From assembly GCA_028095005.1 (NCBI GenBank), contig CM051460.1, positions 62,163,676 to 62,227,675 on the forward strand: DNA of 64,000 nt, written 5' to 3'. A program made the position numbers and the translations under genes. Positions 1-11,852 of the stretch are shown here, in pieces (the first letter of the stretch is position 1; every line of letters starts with the position of its first letter). The DNA is from Rhynchospora pubera. Taxonomy: Eukaryota > Streptophyta > Magnoliopsida > Poales > Cyperaceae. The notes below the pieces were generated by a model that worked only from the letters and a program-made list of their open reading frames with translations, ran no database searches and was not told the origin of the DNA.

Positions 1-8
1 TTAAAATT

Positions 9-425
9 GAGCAGCGTTCCGCTGCCACAGTTTTTTGGTGCCACAAGTTGCCACAACTTCACATTTTATCAATATTTAAAAATTTTAAAATTCAAACACT
101 TAATCTAAACTGTTGATCTTGTTCAATTTAACGAGCGATCCGTTTCTATATAAGTTCTATAAAATTTGAAGTCGATTTGATAATCAATCAACTGATCAAA
201 TGATGAACGTATTAGAATTAATCTGTCATAATTAACTAAATTCGTTCATTTGTTGACAACTTGATCAAGTATCAAAGTGACTCCAAATTTTATAAAACCT
301 ATGCATCGCTCGTTACATTGAACAAGATTAACGGTTTGGATTCATCGTTTGAAATTTAAAATTTTTAAATATTGATAAAATATGAAGTTGTGGCACCAAA
401 AAACTGTGGCAGCGGAACGCTGCTC
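9..425. mobile_element. Foldback MITE, Mutator-like
   Basis: The two ends are inverted copies: GAGCAGCGTTCCGCTGCCAC at the left matches the reverse complement of the right end, and the similarity runs about 70 bp inward through TTTTTTGGTGCCACAA. The flanks share TTAAAATT (1-8 and 427-434); the base before position 1 is unseen, so the duplication may be 9 bp, typical of Mutator-like elements. There is no coding capacity. It probably lies in an intron of the transporter gene whose exons follow. The AT-rich interior resembles the sequence at about 10010-10275. Confidence 0.75.
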
Positions 426-546
426 ATTAAAATTTGAGGTATCTCAACACTTCAAGGGAAGATTAGTGTCAGACTGTTGATATATTACACTCGATGTAAA
501 TGCAATGGAATTCCTATTAATTGAACACTATTTTTTGATAAAACAG

Positions 547-1243
547 GAATCTCCCCCTCTATAATAGGAGTGTTTAGTGGCTTGTGCTCAACAATGGGTT
601 TGGTGGCTACCTTTATATCTGCTGGCTTGGTCAAAAGGCTTGGAATTCTGAAGGTTACTATTATAAACGAAATTATTGCTTTTATTTTTACTACCAGTCA
701 TTGTTTTAAGTTTTATTTATGTAAATGGGTATTTGCCTTTGCAGGCTGGAGCAGCTGGGTTGATATTTCAGGCTTCACTTTTAACAGTAGCCCTTGCTGT
801 TTACTGGACAGGATCTATTTCAAGACAAGCACCTCTGATTATCTTTCTTTCTTCAATTGTAAGTCTCCTATTTTTATGTATAAATAGTTTCAATAAATTT
901 TTAGAAGTAATGGAAGTAATAATGTGCATGTTGCTAACAGGTATTATCTAGACTGGGACACATGTCTTATGATGTGGTTGGGACCCAAATCCTTCAGACG
1001 GGCATTCCAGCTTCCAAGGCAAACCTAATCGGCGCAACTGAGGTGTCAATTGCCAGTCTGGCTGAGTTGGTCATGCTGGGCGGGGCTATAATATTAAATG
1101 ATGTGTCGCATTTTGGCGTGCTAGCGATTTTATCAGCCGTGTCAGTGGCCGGTGCCGCACTGATGTTCTGTAGATGGCTTGCAAACCCGACTGATGAACA
1201 GAGAGAGCTTTTTACCTTCGATCCCCATTTTACCCCTTTGTAA
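547..1243 (+). CDS. MAR1: Ferroportin-family plastid transporter, 3' end (MAR1/IREG3-like)
   Basis: Three last exons are visible: 547-653, 745-858 and 941-1243 (TAA at 1241-1243), with GT..AG introns and preserved phase. The peptide has hydrophobic membrane segments, the stretch AGAAGLIFQASLLTVALAVY, the segment LSRLGHMSYDVVGTQILQTG and the ending NPTDEQRELFTFDPHF. Known family: solute carrier family 40 (ferroportin), and within plants the plastid-envelope branch MAR1/IREG3, linked in Arabidopsis to chloroplast iron homeostasis and aminoglycoside entry. The C-terminal sequence fits this branch better than the vacuolar/plasma-membrane IREG1/2 branch. The N-terminal exons and transit peptide lie off the left edge. 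The foldback element at 9-425 would sit in the preceding intron. The assignment rests on remembered family resemblance. Confidence 0.82.
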
Positions 1244-1671
1244 AAGATTAGCTGATTAGAAGGCTTAGCGGCTGTGCAGCTTCAACATGTCGCTTCCCTG
1301 CCATTCCAAGTAGTTTTTTATTGTTTCATGCGCTAGTTTTGCAGTTAGATAAAATGCATTCTTTTAATATATCTTGAATATTATTGACTTTAGATGTTAA
1401 CACATGCCTCGTTGGTATAGGGAAATGACAAACAATACAGAGGAATTAAAAGAGATAAGAGCATCTTGTATAGATCCTGTTATCCTACAAATGCCTTATT
1501 TATATTCAGGGCATTGGTTATTTCTCACTTGTAAATACTTTTTTTTACAAGGTGGAATTTGTTTAAGCTCAGAGTTTTATAACGTTTGCAGTACATTGAA
1601 TGTTTATAACATTTCCTGTTATTATCTGCGCCTTATTGAGTATAAATTTACTTGGGCTGGTCCTCAGTAAT
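1244..1671 (+). other. 3' UTR and intergenic sequence
   Basis: AT-rich sequence after the transporter stop, presumably its 3' UTR in the first few hundred bases. No coding signal is seen; the open frame at 1404-1670 has low-complexity composition and no family resemblance. Confidence 0.5.
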
Positions 1672-1809
1672 GGGACGGTGCAGCGCATCTGATCCCACCG
1701 TCTGATCTAATCTGGATGGCCCCTAGAAAATACCGGATTGTAAGGCCCGAAAAAAAGTTAACCGTCCAGATCAGATCGGACGGTGGAATTAGATGCGGTG
1801 CACCTTCCC
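1672..1809. mobile_element. Short foldback element (MITE-like)
   Basis: Left end GGGACGGTGCAGCGCATCT and the reverse complement of the right end (GGGAAGGTGCACCGCATCT) match. The match continues inward through CCCACCGTC...GATCT, so most of this 138-bp segment can fold back. No clear target duplication is seen. Its inner motif, a CCGTC/GATCT mix ending near a GGCCC core, recalls the element at 52910-53098. Confidence 0.6.
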
Positions 1810-2746
1810 GCGCTGGAGGGGAGCCGGATTGCTGGTCCTCGTGATTGACTGATTGTTCCTAAATTCTTGTTATTGCACGCATTTTTGGTCCATCAGATTC
1901 AGAGGCCACAAAGCCCACAACGCATGGGAAAGAGTGGAAATTTGCGTGTACTGTACCGATGTACGGGTCTGATTGGAATGACATTCGAGTGAGTTCAATT
2001 CAATTTAATAGAATAGAGTTCAATAAAAATGATTTCTAAATGAAATCCGGTGATCAGATCAAATAGAAAAAGAATTGAAGAGAAATGAATTTTGTGATTG
2101 GATGCTATATGAAAATAGAAAATAAATTATTTCATTTCCTATAATTTGACTATTTTACCCTTATTGATAAGTCTTTAAATATATATGATATATATAATTT
2201 ATATCCTTTCTGTTTTTGGGTGCTTAGAGTTATCTCATGATTCCTCATTAGGATCAGTACATATTAGCAAAAGATCATATGTACTGTTGTCAATGTGTCA
2301 GTACAGATCATATGTACGGTTGTGCCCATAGACAAACATTTAATTAAGAATGAACCTGATACGATCTTTACCGGTACATGATCGGGAGTCTAAACTCCTA
2401 ATCAAGTTGGGAACCATAACCCTATTAAAAATCAATACTTAGAACTAGAATTAAAAGAAAATAATAACAAACACCTAAGTTGTTGTTGTGCCGCATATGA
2501 TTAACTATCCTCTTTGCATTGACTAGTTCTTTATCTGAATACTTTCAAATTAGAAAAGAACCAAAAGTTTATGAAACTTAAGTTAATTGCTTTTAGCAAA
2601 GCATTTCATTGATACAGTGACAAAAGTAAATAATAACGTAACCACGAGAGAAAATCAAAGTATTTTAAATTAAAGATTATTTTTGCTAATTTTTGTAAGA
2701 GGGATAGCGCTACAATCCAAACCTTGATCACCTAATCCTAGATAGA
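1810..2746. other. Intergenic, AT-rich
   Basis: No gene or clear repeat was recognised. Around 2265-2325 the motif GATCATATGTACTGTTGTC / GATCATATGTACGGTTGTG occurs twice as a short direct repeat. Confidence 0.4.
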
Positions 2747-2882
2747 GGCTCCGTTTGGATAGGTGTGGGAAGAAGGGAAGAAGTGGGAAGAAGTATTGGG
2801 AAGTGTGTAACTTTGTGAAGAGTTTGGATTGTTTATAATTTTTTTTCTTCCTTCTTCCTTCTTCCTATATCCAAACACACCC
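2747..2882. mobile_element. Tourist-like MITE, copy 1
   Basis: Starts GGCTCCGTTTGGATAGGTG and ends with ATATCCAAACACACCC, an imperfect terminal inverted repeat. The body has GAAGAAG-rich arms and the core GTAACTTTGTGAAGAGTTTG. The same core, inverted, is at 51573-51724. The termini resemble PIF/Harbinger (Tourist) MITEs; this is inference from the termini only. Confidence 0.6.
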
Positions 2883-3890
2883 AGAGAGAAGCATAGTTGA
2901 AGACCAACAAACAAGAAGAAAAAGAGGGTACTTTGAGAGGTATAAGTGAGGAGGGGTTGTGCCTGGTATTTGTCACAATTAGATTGCTCTAGAGAAGTAC
3001 AATGAAGAACATGAGAAATTCGCTTCAAGAATCAAGAGAAAAAAAACGAGCTTTGGAAGGAAGGGTAGAACAATGAACATTTTGCACCTCTTCCCACCAG
3101 AAGAAATCGCGGCAAATTTCGTCCTTTCTCTAGCGATTTCGACAGCGTTAATTTTTCTCTCCAAATCCCTCAAAACAAAATGAATTCGCTAGTGGACATC
3201 CATTCCGATCAAAAAATTTTGTTTCTCGAGAATTCTATTTGACGTTGGAGTTCTTAAATTTTCATTTCGATCAGGCCCTACGTGAAGCACCCAGTTGACC
3301 AGTTTCATAAACAATGAAAGACTACTTGAATTGACAGACAGAAAGCATTGGGAGTTGATGAAGAAGGCAAAAAAATAATGACACGAACCCATTAAATAAA
3401 TGAATGAATATTGTTTAAAAAAAAAAGAATGAATAGGGTTCCATTATTGAAAAGACTTTTCGACTGTTAAAAAAAATATGGTAATGGTAGTGCAAGATGC
3501 AAATTAAAACTTGCATACCCTATAGTAGTTTTTTGTCTTTATTTTTTTACTGCTGCATGCCTGAATCTAGTCTAGTTAGCCTACGGGCTTCATTCTAAAA
3601 AAAAAAAAAAAAAAAAAACATCTAGTCTAGTTAAAAGTTGTTTCATCTAAACTTTTTGCTTGATTATTATGATCCTGAAACTGAGTCTTACACAAAATAA
3701 ATAAGAGTAGTTTTGAGTTTGGGTAGAGAAAATCATAATCATAAGCTCCAAAGTGAAAAATTAATTACATGAGCCGGGGCCATGGAAAGAGGGGAAAGAG
3801 GGGCCACGGCCCACGGGGACCAGGTGCAGATGTAAAATTGCAAGGCTGAGGCTTAGCATAAATAAATATAAATATTAGGTCTCCATCAAA
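2883..3890. other. Intergenic upstream of the NAC gene
   Basis: AT-rich; includes a run of about 20 A residues at 3597-3618. No coding region is recognised on either strand; the minus-strand open frames here are short and low-complexity. Confidence 0.4.
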
Positions 3891-4011
3891 TTGTTCCTCT
3901 TTTCTCTTTCTTTGGGAAGCCCTGCGCGCTTGGCATGAAATCTTTGTGACGGCGGCGATTTCAGATTTCCGATTTCCGATCCTCCTCCGCCTCCTCGCCT
4001 GGATCTGATCT
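3890..4011 (+). promoter_or_regulatory. Possible 5' UTR exon of the NAC gene
   Basis: A CT/CG-rich stretch ends in a strong plant donor, GATCT|GTAAGTAAC (GT at 4012-4013). A matching acceptor could be TTGGCAG near 4306-4312. Such a leader exon with a 5' UTR intron would fit the downstream NAC gene, but the start of the exon is a guess. A 13-C run with further C-rich sequence near 4569-4597 lies in the leader. Confidence 0.3.
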
Positions 4012-4755
4012 GTAAGTAACATCTCATCTGCTTCCTCTTTCTTTTCTTTATAACAATAACTAAATAAGACAATCACAATCTATCCTCATTTTCCATACAA
4101 TAAATATTGTTAATATTGTTATTGTTATGTTTCGCTTGTTTCTGCCATCTATCATCTATCATCTATGATCTATTCCATAAATGATACACTTGCACGTACA
4201 TGCTTCAAACATCAAACAACACTACGGAATACCAATACCAATTTCAATCTGTGTTCCATCTGGTTTTGTCAGGGTTTACTCGCGTTGACTACAATTTCTC
4301 CTTATTGGCAGGGTTGATGCTATATGCTTAGACTTCAGATGTTGTATTTTGTTGCTCTGAAGGATCATCCTTGCTTCATTTGGTGCCTCTTCTGGTTCAA
4401 CCGAAACCGACTCTGGCCTGGAATCCGACCATGTTCAGGCACTGGACCTGACACCTGACCTGACCATAGTCCCCCCACCCCTGAGCATGTTCAGTAGCTC
4501 CCCATCCATGGCTTAGCCTTAGCCTCGCTTCCTCTTCCCTTCTCCCCTTCTTCCCTTTCCTTCTTCTAACCCCCCCCCCCCTCCCCCCGCCCCTCCAAGC
4601 TCACTCTTTCTTTGTTCCCCTCTCTCTCCAATTGAGTACGCAAGGAACCACGAAAGCTCTCCTGTTTCTTTTGCTTGATCAGACCTCAGACCTCACTTTG
4701 ATTTCTTCCCAATATACAAGGCAGTGCATTGAACCACAAATTAAACACGCATACC

Positions 4756-7111
4756 ATGGCTCAAGCGTTTCTCCCTCCGGGGTTCAGGTTCCACCCCACT
4801 GATGAGGAACTGATTGTTTATTATCTCAAGAGGAAGGTGATGGGAAAGCCTTTTCGTTTTATTGCTATTTCCGACGTCGACCTATATAAATTTTCACCAT
4901 GGGACCTGCCAGGTACATTATCTGAATCTTTCGTTCTTCTGAATTTACTTAAGACCTATCCAGTTACAAGATTTCACTATTTTAATGCTGCCTGTTCCCT
5001 GGTTGACAGTATTATGCAAAATCTAGTAAGCCTTGTTCAAACCTACCTAATAAACCTAATAACATTTCAGATAAACAGTAGTGTGATTTAGAAAGTATTA
5101 TGCAAAATCAAGTAAGCCTTTTGTTCAAACCTAATAACACTAATAACATTTGAGACAAACCGAAGTGTGATTAGAAAGTATTTACAAATTAAGAAAACAG
5201 AATTAAAATAGTGTAACCTGACAGTTGGTGGGATGTAGATGTTGCTGCTAATTGAAGGTAAACAGCAGTGATGGCATCATCATGCTTTTTGACAGGACAA
5301 ATGTGTTTTTCTTATAGTTACTTTTCTTTAAACTGGTGCAGACAAGTCTTTGCTGAGGAACAAGGACCTGGAGTGGTATTTTTTCTGCCCTAGGGATAAG
5401 AAATACGCAAATGGGTCCCGGGCAAACCGATCAACTGAAATTGGATACTGGAAAACTACTGGAAAGGACCGCACCATTGTTCATGACTCTCATGTTGTTG
5501 GGATGAAAAAGTCACTGATCTTCCATACGGGCAAGCCACCAAAGGGAGACAGGACTGACTGGGTCATGTATGAGTACCGGCTGACTGACAAGCGACTAGC
5601 TGCTTCAGGGGTCGCACAGGTATGTCAGCGATGGTATCTATTTGTGGGCCGGAATCTGACATTTCTATGAACTTCATATGATTCCCTGAATTTGTGCATA
5701 CACTTTTTGGTCAAGACATAAATAAGCTTAGAATAACAACTGGCAAAGTTAAATCGACATATCTGCACATGGTACCTATATTTTATGTTGTTCAGGAATT
5801 GGCTTTACAATATTTCTTAAATTGCTGTATTGTTCATAATGTAGGATGCCTATGTGATATGTAAGATATTCAAGAAGAGTGGCATGGGCCCCAAGATAGG
5901 TGAACAGTACGGTGCCCCATTCAATGAAGAGGATTGGGAAGATGATGCCAATTTTGAGGAAACTCTGGCAGCCTTTCCTTTTCTCCCATGCGAGCAACCG
6001 ACTGGTCAACCATGCCACAACAATGCCATGGCCTCTGTTGCAGAGCCTGTACCAATGCCTGTTGATCCCGCTGCCATGGTTGAGCCTGCTCCTGTGTCTG
6101 CTGCCATCACTGCTGTGCTGGAGCCTGTACCACCGTCGCTTGCTGCTGAGTCTGTCGCCGTCCATTCAGGTGCCACGGGTACTGGAAGTTATGAGGAACT
6201 GCTCCTGTCCAATGGTCCCCCCTTCTGCATGCCTCAGAGGGGCACTGCTGTTCCAACCACCCCGGAGTTGGATGGGATACAGCTGGACGAATTGGCTCAG
6301 CTTTTCTTGGACTCTCCCTATCATCCGAGAAATGTCTCTGGCCAGGTACAGCTGTTTTCTTGATCTTTTCAGTGAACCTTGGGTTCTAGCAGAGAAAAAT
6401 TGTCTTTCTTAGAGTATAACAGTTTTTAGCCAAATCCCTTCTATAATGCAGGTTGATTTGTGTTATCTTTTGTGCAGGTGAGATGGTGCAGTATGTCGAA
6501 ATCTTGTTTTGCAGGTTGTATGGGATAAAATGGTACAGTATTCCATATTATATGCGTTATATGTGAGCAGGTTTAATATCTCATGGTTTGATTTTACAGT
6601 TTAGGCTGACCTTTTCTTTTGCAGCTTAGATGGTGCCCTTTAATTGAAAGGTGTATCTGATATAATTAAGCACCATTTTCCCATTTCTCATGATCTTTCT
6701 TTTGATCTATTCTTTTTGTCTCATCTGCAGCTGGCCCCTCAGTGGCATTCTCCAGCAGCGGCTAACTTCAATGAGTCAGCCTTTGACGAAACCAATGGAA
6801 TTTATAATGAGCTGGCTGATCTTACTGCAGAAGTTTCTAATTATAGCAATGGACTAGGCAGACTCGGCAGTACTGGGGCACCGACAAGCAACAGTAATGT
6901 GGAGCAACCGTTTCTGTCTGAACTAGGATCCCAGCACTATGTTGAACTGAATGACATTGTCTATGGCGAAGAGATGGATAACTTCTTCCTTGACTACTGT
7001 GATCCAGCTCCTAGCCCAGAAATGGACATAGATGCATTTTTCTCCATGGGGCCTAACACGTCTGAGACTCCACATAGTGCCCCGACCTCAGACTCATTAC
7101 CGCATGTTTAG
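4756..7111 (+). CDS. NAC-domain transcription factor
   Basis: Exons 4756-4912, 5342-5619, 5845-6345 and 6731-7111 join in phase to 438 residues. The start ATG (ACCATGGCT context) is chosen over an upstream in-frame TTG. Residues about 6-155 form a complete NAC DNA-binding domain: LPPGFRFHPTDEEL (subdomain A), YFFCPRDKKY, the core WKTTGKDR, DWVMYEYRL, and DAYVICKIFKKSG (subdomain E). Introns fall at the usual NAC positions in the first half. It is followed by the acidic segment NEEDWEDD, a linker rich in Ala, Pro, Val and Glu-Pro repeats, and a Ser/Asp-rich tail expected to activate transcription. The GPK..GEQYGAPFNEEDW stretch after the domain resembles the NAC082/NAC103/NAC078 group. No C-terminal membrane helix is seen, so it is probably not a membrane-tethered NAC. 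The exact orthologue cannot be named without a tree. Confidence 0.92.
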
Positions 7112-8076
7112 ACCTCAGATGGTGACCTACAAGGCTACAATCCCCCAGTTGTAGCTGATGGTTGTTGTTATTTTATTTAATATTATTAGGATTTGCAATA
7201 CTCTAGCTATATTGTTTTGGAAACATCTCCAGTGACTTCTAGTGGAAGAAAAAAGATGATTTTGTTGGTGGTGTTTACTGTTTTTTACGAAATGTTTGAT
7301 ACTGTAAATTTCTTTCAGTGTTTATAGTGAGATGTCAAACGCCCAAGATCTACCTGACCGGGAATCAGAAGACTTTTTAAACTACCACCAGATATTTTCT
7401 CATGGCCTGTTTAAAAGAAACTTTTTTAGGAGTATAAACTTACGAGTAGTCCTGTCATCGCCAACAATTACAAGTAGTTTAGGATATTTCATTCAATTGC
7501 AACTTTTGTTATTTGATCTGTTTCGTTGTCATGCGATATTTACTATTTTTCTTTGGATTATTATTAGAGGGTAGAAGTGTACAAACGGTCCCAGCATAAT
7601 TCAGATGATTGTATTAGTGTAAGAGGTAATGATCCTAGCATTTTATCCATAACCTCATAACCTGCTTCTCAAATCACATGATGTCCAATTGAAATTATGG
7701 CATCAATGCAAAAATTTAAAACAAAAGGAAAGGTCATACTGCATGACTGCAGTGATAATAGAAGCTGAAAGCAACCAAAATGACTATTAATTCATGTAAT
7801 CATGTGATTCATGTCGAAATAAAAAGGAAAATGAAATAAGAACAAGGACCAAAAAATTAATAAACTGCCACGTCTTTTAGACAATTATTACATTACGCAT
7901 AACTATTCTACTCAATTCCATAAAATCATAGGATTATACCCACTAATGTTGTCGAGAAAGGAGGGTAAATTATACGTGTAGATGTGTTGATCAAACAATA
8001 ATTTACTAAATTATTTTGCCGTATTTCTTTTGTCTATATACGAATAATTTAATAAAATGAGGAACAAACAGCATAA
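7112..8076 (+). other. NAC 3' UTR and intergenic sequence
   Basis: AT-rich trailing sequence; no gene seen. The open frame at 7332-7574 lies in the likely 3' UTR and resembles nothing known. Confidence 0.4.
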
Positions 8077-8150
8077 GGTGCTGTGGTGTAGTCGGTTATC
8101 ACGTTAGTCTTACACACTAAAGGTCCCCAGTTCGAGCCTGGGCAGCACCA
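8077..8150 (+). tRNA. tRNA-Val (anticodon UAC)
   Basis: A full cloverleaf can be drawn. The acceptor stem GGTGCTG pairs with CAGCACC, followed by discriminator A. The anticodon stem TTAGT/ACTAA encloses the loop CTTACAC (anticodon TAC). The T arm is CCCAG-TTCGAGC-CTGGG. There is no intron. Internal A box (GTGTAGTCGGTT region) and B box (AGTTCGAGCC) promoters are present. A five-T run at 8166-8170 is a plausible Pol III terminator, and CAA motifs lie just upstream, as in active plant tRNA genes. Confidence 0.95.
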
Positions 8151-8935
8151 CCTCTTCCTCCCTTATTTTTATTTTACCTTTTTAACAAAAGGTTATTAAT
8201 TTATTATGACTAATCACACACTACTGATGTTCCATAGTAATAAAATTTTTTATCTACTACCCAGCGATCGTGTTTGAGAAAAAATAATTAAGTTTTTCTT
8301 TTTTTCAGATTGTCCGAGTTGTCGATAGACGACATTTCATGACGGCAAAATTCATCTTACATTGATATGTGTGCCTGCTGTTAAAATAATTACCATAGTA
8401 TAGGTCCTTTCATTTAACCGTCCTACCGTGAAACTAAAGTAAAACATTTTTTTTTTTTTTGAAACTGAATCGTAGCCGTATTAAATTGAATCGTGATATT
8501 ATTAATCTCTTGTAGGTAGGTCATTTGTCACGTCTAAAATTGAAGAGTAACAAAATACAAGTTTCAAGAAGTTACATGAAGTTAAAACAACAATTTTATT
8601 ATTAACATTTCTGTTTTATTAAAAATATGATAGGTCATTAAAATAAGTGAAAATATATCTTTGGTGCGGTCAAATTAGTTCATTACTTTTGCAATGTTAA
8701 ATGTTAATTTGGTCATTGAACTTCCATTTGCATGAAATTGGATCATGAACTTCCAAATCGAGTGAAGTTGGACAGTTAGTCCTTCAAATTTAGAAAAAAT
8801 GACAACGTTGGTCCCTAAACTTCTATTTTCTCTGCCCAGGCCATGAACCAGCTGCACCTAGAATATAAGTTTTTTCATTTTTTTTTTCAGATTTTTATAT
8901 GCACTAGATTCTTAAGTCGCGGCGGAGTTATTTGT
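8151..8935. repeat. Intergenic with a degenerate interspersed repeat
   Basis: The part around 8660-8840 repeats variants of 'GGTCATTGAACTTCCA', 'GGATCATGAACTTCCA' and 'TTGGTCCCTAAACTT', a composition seen in common plant interspersed repeats. No ends or target duplication were identified. The rest is plain AT-rich sequence. Confidence 0.35.
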
Positions 8936-9079
8936 ACCGAAAAATTTAAAAATAATATTAAATTAATATAATATATTAAAAATTATATCAATATAATAAT
9001 ATTTTTTAAAATAGTATCACAAGATCGGAATCCCAAATTCCGACGGTAAGATCGGAATCTCGGATTCCGACCTTAACTA
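8936..9079 (+). repeat. GATCGGAATC palindrome repeat, copy 1
   Basis: Closely matches 53190-53335 in the same orientation: ACCGAAAA, then an AT-rich core (AATATTAAATTAATATAATA), then AGTATCACAAGATCGGAATC and two tandem imperfect palindromes of the form GATCGGAATC..n..GATTCCGA. It is non-coding. Family unknown; no clear terminal repeats were found. Confidence 0.6.
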
Positions 9080-10009
9080 ACAGTTCAGCAAGTGTGAAAG
9101 CATATACTGCACAACAAAATAATGCTAAAAAATCCTAAAAAATCCAATTTTGTTTGTATATGTTCATTTGATCATTTATATGTTTATCTTGTATATTTTA
9201 TGGGTTCATGTTGTTCAAGTGATGGCAAGCAACGACAAAATTGCAGATGACGGTAATCAATTTCGATAACAATATGAATTGGTATGTTTTATTTCTTCCT
9301 AAACATGATATAACATTGGGTGCTATTAACAAAAAAAAAATCCTTTTTTTTTTCTTTTGCTGATGGGTATCAATTGACTAGATAAAATATGATAAAATAT
9401 TTGGAAAACATTTTACTATTCATTGGGGAAAATAAGTATTTGGAAAATTATGCTTGCTTGATCGATGAGGTCATAATAAAGTACTGATACAATTGGTTAA
9501 CTGGATGCAGAAGAGATTTTTGCCAAATATATTCTTGGATTGGGATTGGGGATGGGGTGATCAGTGAATGAATCAATTATCATCTCTTAAATATATATTT
9601 AATTATTTAGTTTTGGTCATTTCAGATCACCGTGATAAAAAAATGTTATAATTTTGAAGGGTGAATTCTTAACTTGTGCACAAGACTTGCGTAGAGTAAT
9701 TACAATTATAATTATAATCATAATTATAAATTATAAATATATTAAGCTTGGATGTCGTGCATCGCACGTGAGTCCTTTTTTTTAGTACAGTAAACAATCT
9801 CGATCGTCCGTTTTGGTTGCGCTCATTTTATCCGTCTATTATTTTTGCATTAATTCTGTGCTAGGTGCTATCACAATCACATGGAGGGTCCACTATAAAA
9901 AATTGCTGCGCACCTCATGTATACAATATAGCCGGACTGAAATCCTCCACCGTCGTTTCCGACAGCAGAGGTCTGTTGTCCTTAAACATTTTATTTTTAT
10001 ATAAAAAAA
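9080..10009. other. Intergenic, AT-rich
   Basis: No gene recognised. The short open frames near 9813-10056 have no family resemblance. Confidence 0.35.
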
Positions 10010-10275
10010 TAAACATTTTATTTATATATATAAAATTTAAAATTAAATCAATATAAATTTTCATATAAGTTTTATAAAATTTAGAATTGATTTGATACTC
10101 GATTAAGTGATCAAATTATGAACGTGTTAGAATTGATCTAACCAGATTCGTTTATTTGTTGTCCACTTGATCTAGTATTAAATCAACTCTAAAATTTATA
10201 AAACTTATATAAAAATACATCGCTCGTATAATTAAATAAGATCAACGGCTTAGATTTAACAATTAAAATTTAATT
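10010..10275. repeat. Relative of the foldback MITE at 9-425
   Basis: Shares with the interior of the element at 9-425 the ordered motifs ATATAAGTTTTATAAAATTT, TTGATACTCGATTAAGTGAT, ATGAACGTGTTAGAATTGAT, ATTCGTTTATTTGTTG, CATCGCTCG and AGATCAACGG. The GAGCAGCG termini were not found, so this is a diverged or truncated family member; its boundaries are approximate. Confidence 0.55.
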
Positions 10276-10560
10276 TTTTTAAATCTATATCTCTACTACT
10301 TATAAAAGCACGGTGTAGGGATATTACACGTTAGGTCTAGCATGTAAACACATGTTTCTGTTGTTCGATTGATTTAATCTGTGGTCGGATATTAATAGCC
10401 ATAAAAAGTAACAATATATCTTGATCTTCCGTCTAATAAAAAAATAAATTAAATAACATATCTATTTGTATCAACACTAGATTAAACAATATATTTGTAT
10501 TATCTAATATTATTTTATTTCTTTATTTGCCTCCACGTGAAATAATTTTAAGCTAGTATT

Positions 10561-10684
10561 GGCTCCGTTTGGATGGTGTGAGAATAAAAAAAATAAAGAA
10601 AGAAATATTGAAAAATGTGTAATTTTATAAAAGATTTGAATTGTTTATAATAAATTTATTCTCTTATTCCCGCTAAACGGAGCC
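10561..10684. mobile_element. Tourist-like MITE, copy 2
   Basis: Starts GGCTCCGTTTGGATGGTGTG and ends CGCTAAACGGAGCC, giving a clear terminal inverted repeat of GGCTCCGTTT. Flanks ATT/ATT suggest a 3-bp duplication, as for PIF/Harbinger elements. The core GTAATTTTATAAAAGATTTG matches the other copies. Confidence 0.7.
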
Positions 10685-11852
10685 ATTAATAAAATAGCGA
10701 GGGGAGGATTTCGGTCCCTATTCGGCTGTACAGGGCTGCTACCTGCTAGTGCTAGACTCCACGTGAGGATAACCAAGTAAAAATGACAACTATTCAAACT
10801 CCTACATTGGTTTCTCTCTCCTTTCGATTCACAATTGTCGCCTCCATTTTAAGAAAATCACAAAATTGTACCTTTCATTTTTAATTGTTTCAAGATAAGC
10901 AAAAAAATAATTTGGGAAAGAAAATTTATATGAGTACTTATAAAAAAATGAGGAATATAATAATATATTTTTATTGCAGCCTTCTACAATATTTAAAATA
11001 ATTTTCAGACCCAAGATATAAGGTCGTCCCAAATTTATTGTCACTTTAAAATTTATATACATGCTTCAAAACTTATTACGAATTCAGTAATGTTAACCTT
11101 TTCTATTTTGAACTTTGAATTTTACATAATTTTTATATTTAGAATTTTTTAAAAATTGTATTTGGATTTTATTTTTTGGAAGTCTTCCAAAATTCATTTC
11201 TTCATCAAGTTTATTATATGCATGCTAATAAAATTATAAAAATTCAATGATATAAAATATTTAACATAATTTTTCATGTTTATTTAGTTATATTTTTGCA
11301 TTGCATGAATTTTAGATAAAATAATTAACATTTATTTATAGATAATTAATAAGACATCAATCATTCACAATCGATAAAAAGAAAATAAATCGCTCAACTA
11401 AGAATAATTAGGTTCATAAACAAATTATTTTTTAAGTACAATGAGGTGATATTGCATGTATATTTCTGACTTGGAAAAAGACAAGCAGGCGAGGCCGTAT
11501 AATAAATATAAATAAATAAATACTGTATATTAAAGTTGGGTCGGTTAATCAATTTTTTTATCGATCAAAACAAAACGAAATAAACGGTGGTGTAGGAAGC
11601 CAAAGGTTGTATGTGGACTTTTCAATTATTATTATTATTATTATTATTTTCAATAATTGATGATGATGGTCGTCCAGGAGACCAGGAATAGTGGTGGGGG
11701 AGTGCAAACGAGTGGACTTTTGTTTTATTATTATTACTTTTCTCTCTCCCTCTCTCGCAATCATCATACCCCTCTCTCTCTCTCTCTCGGAGCAAAGAAA
11801 AGAGAGTCTTTTAATTTTGTTGGTTTGATTAAAACAAAAAAAGTAAGTGGAA
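10685..11852. other. Intergenic and 5' region of the stress-protein gene
   Basis: Very AT-rich up to about 11560. An (ATT)n run lies near 11628-11648, and CT-rich microsatellites at 11743-11790 sit in the probable 5' leader. No other gene is seen; open frames on both strands here are shadows of low-complexity sequence. Confidence 0.4.

Noticed and set aside
7332..7574. 80-codon frame after the NAC gene
   Set aside because: Low-complexity sequence in the 3' UTR with no family resemblance.
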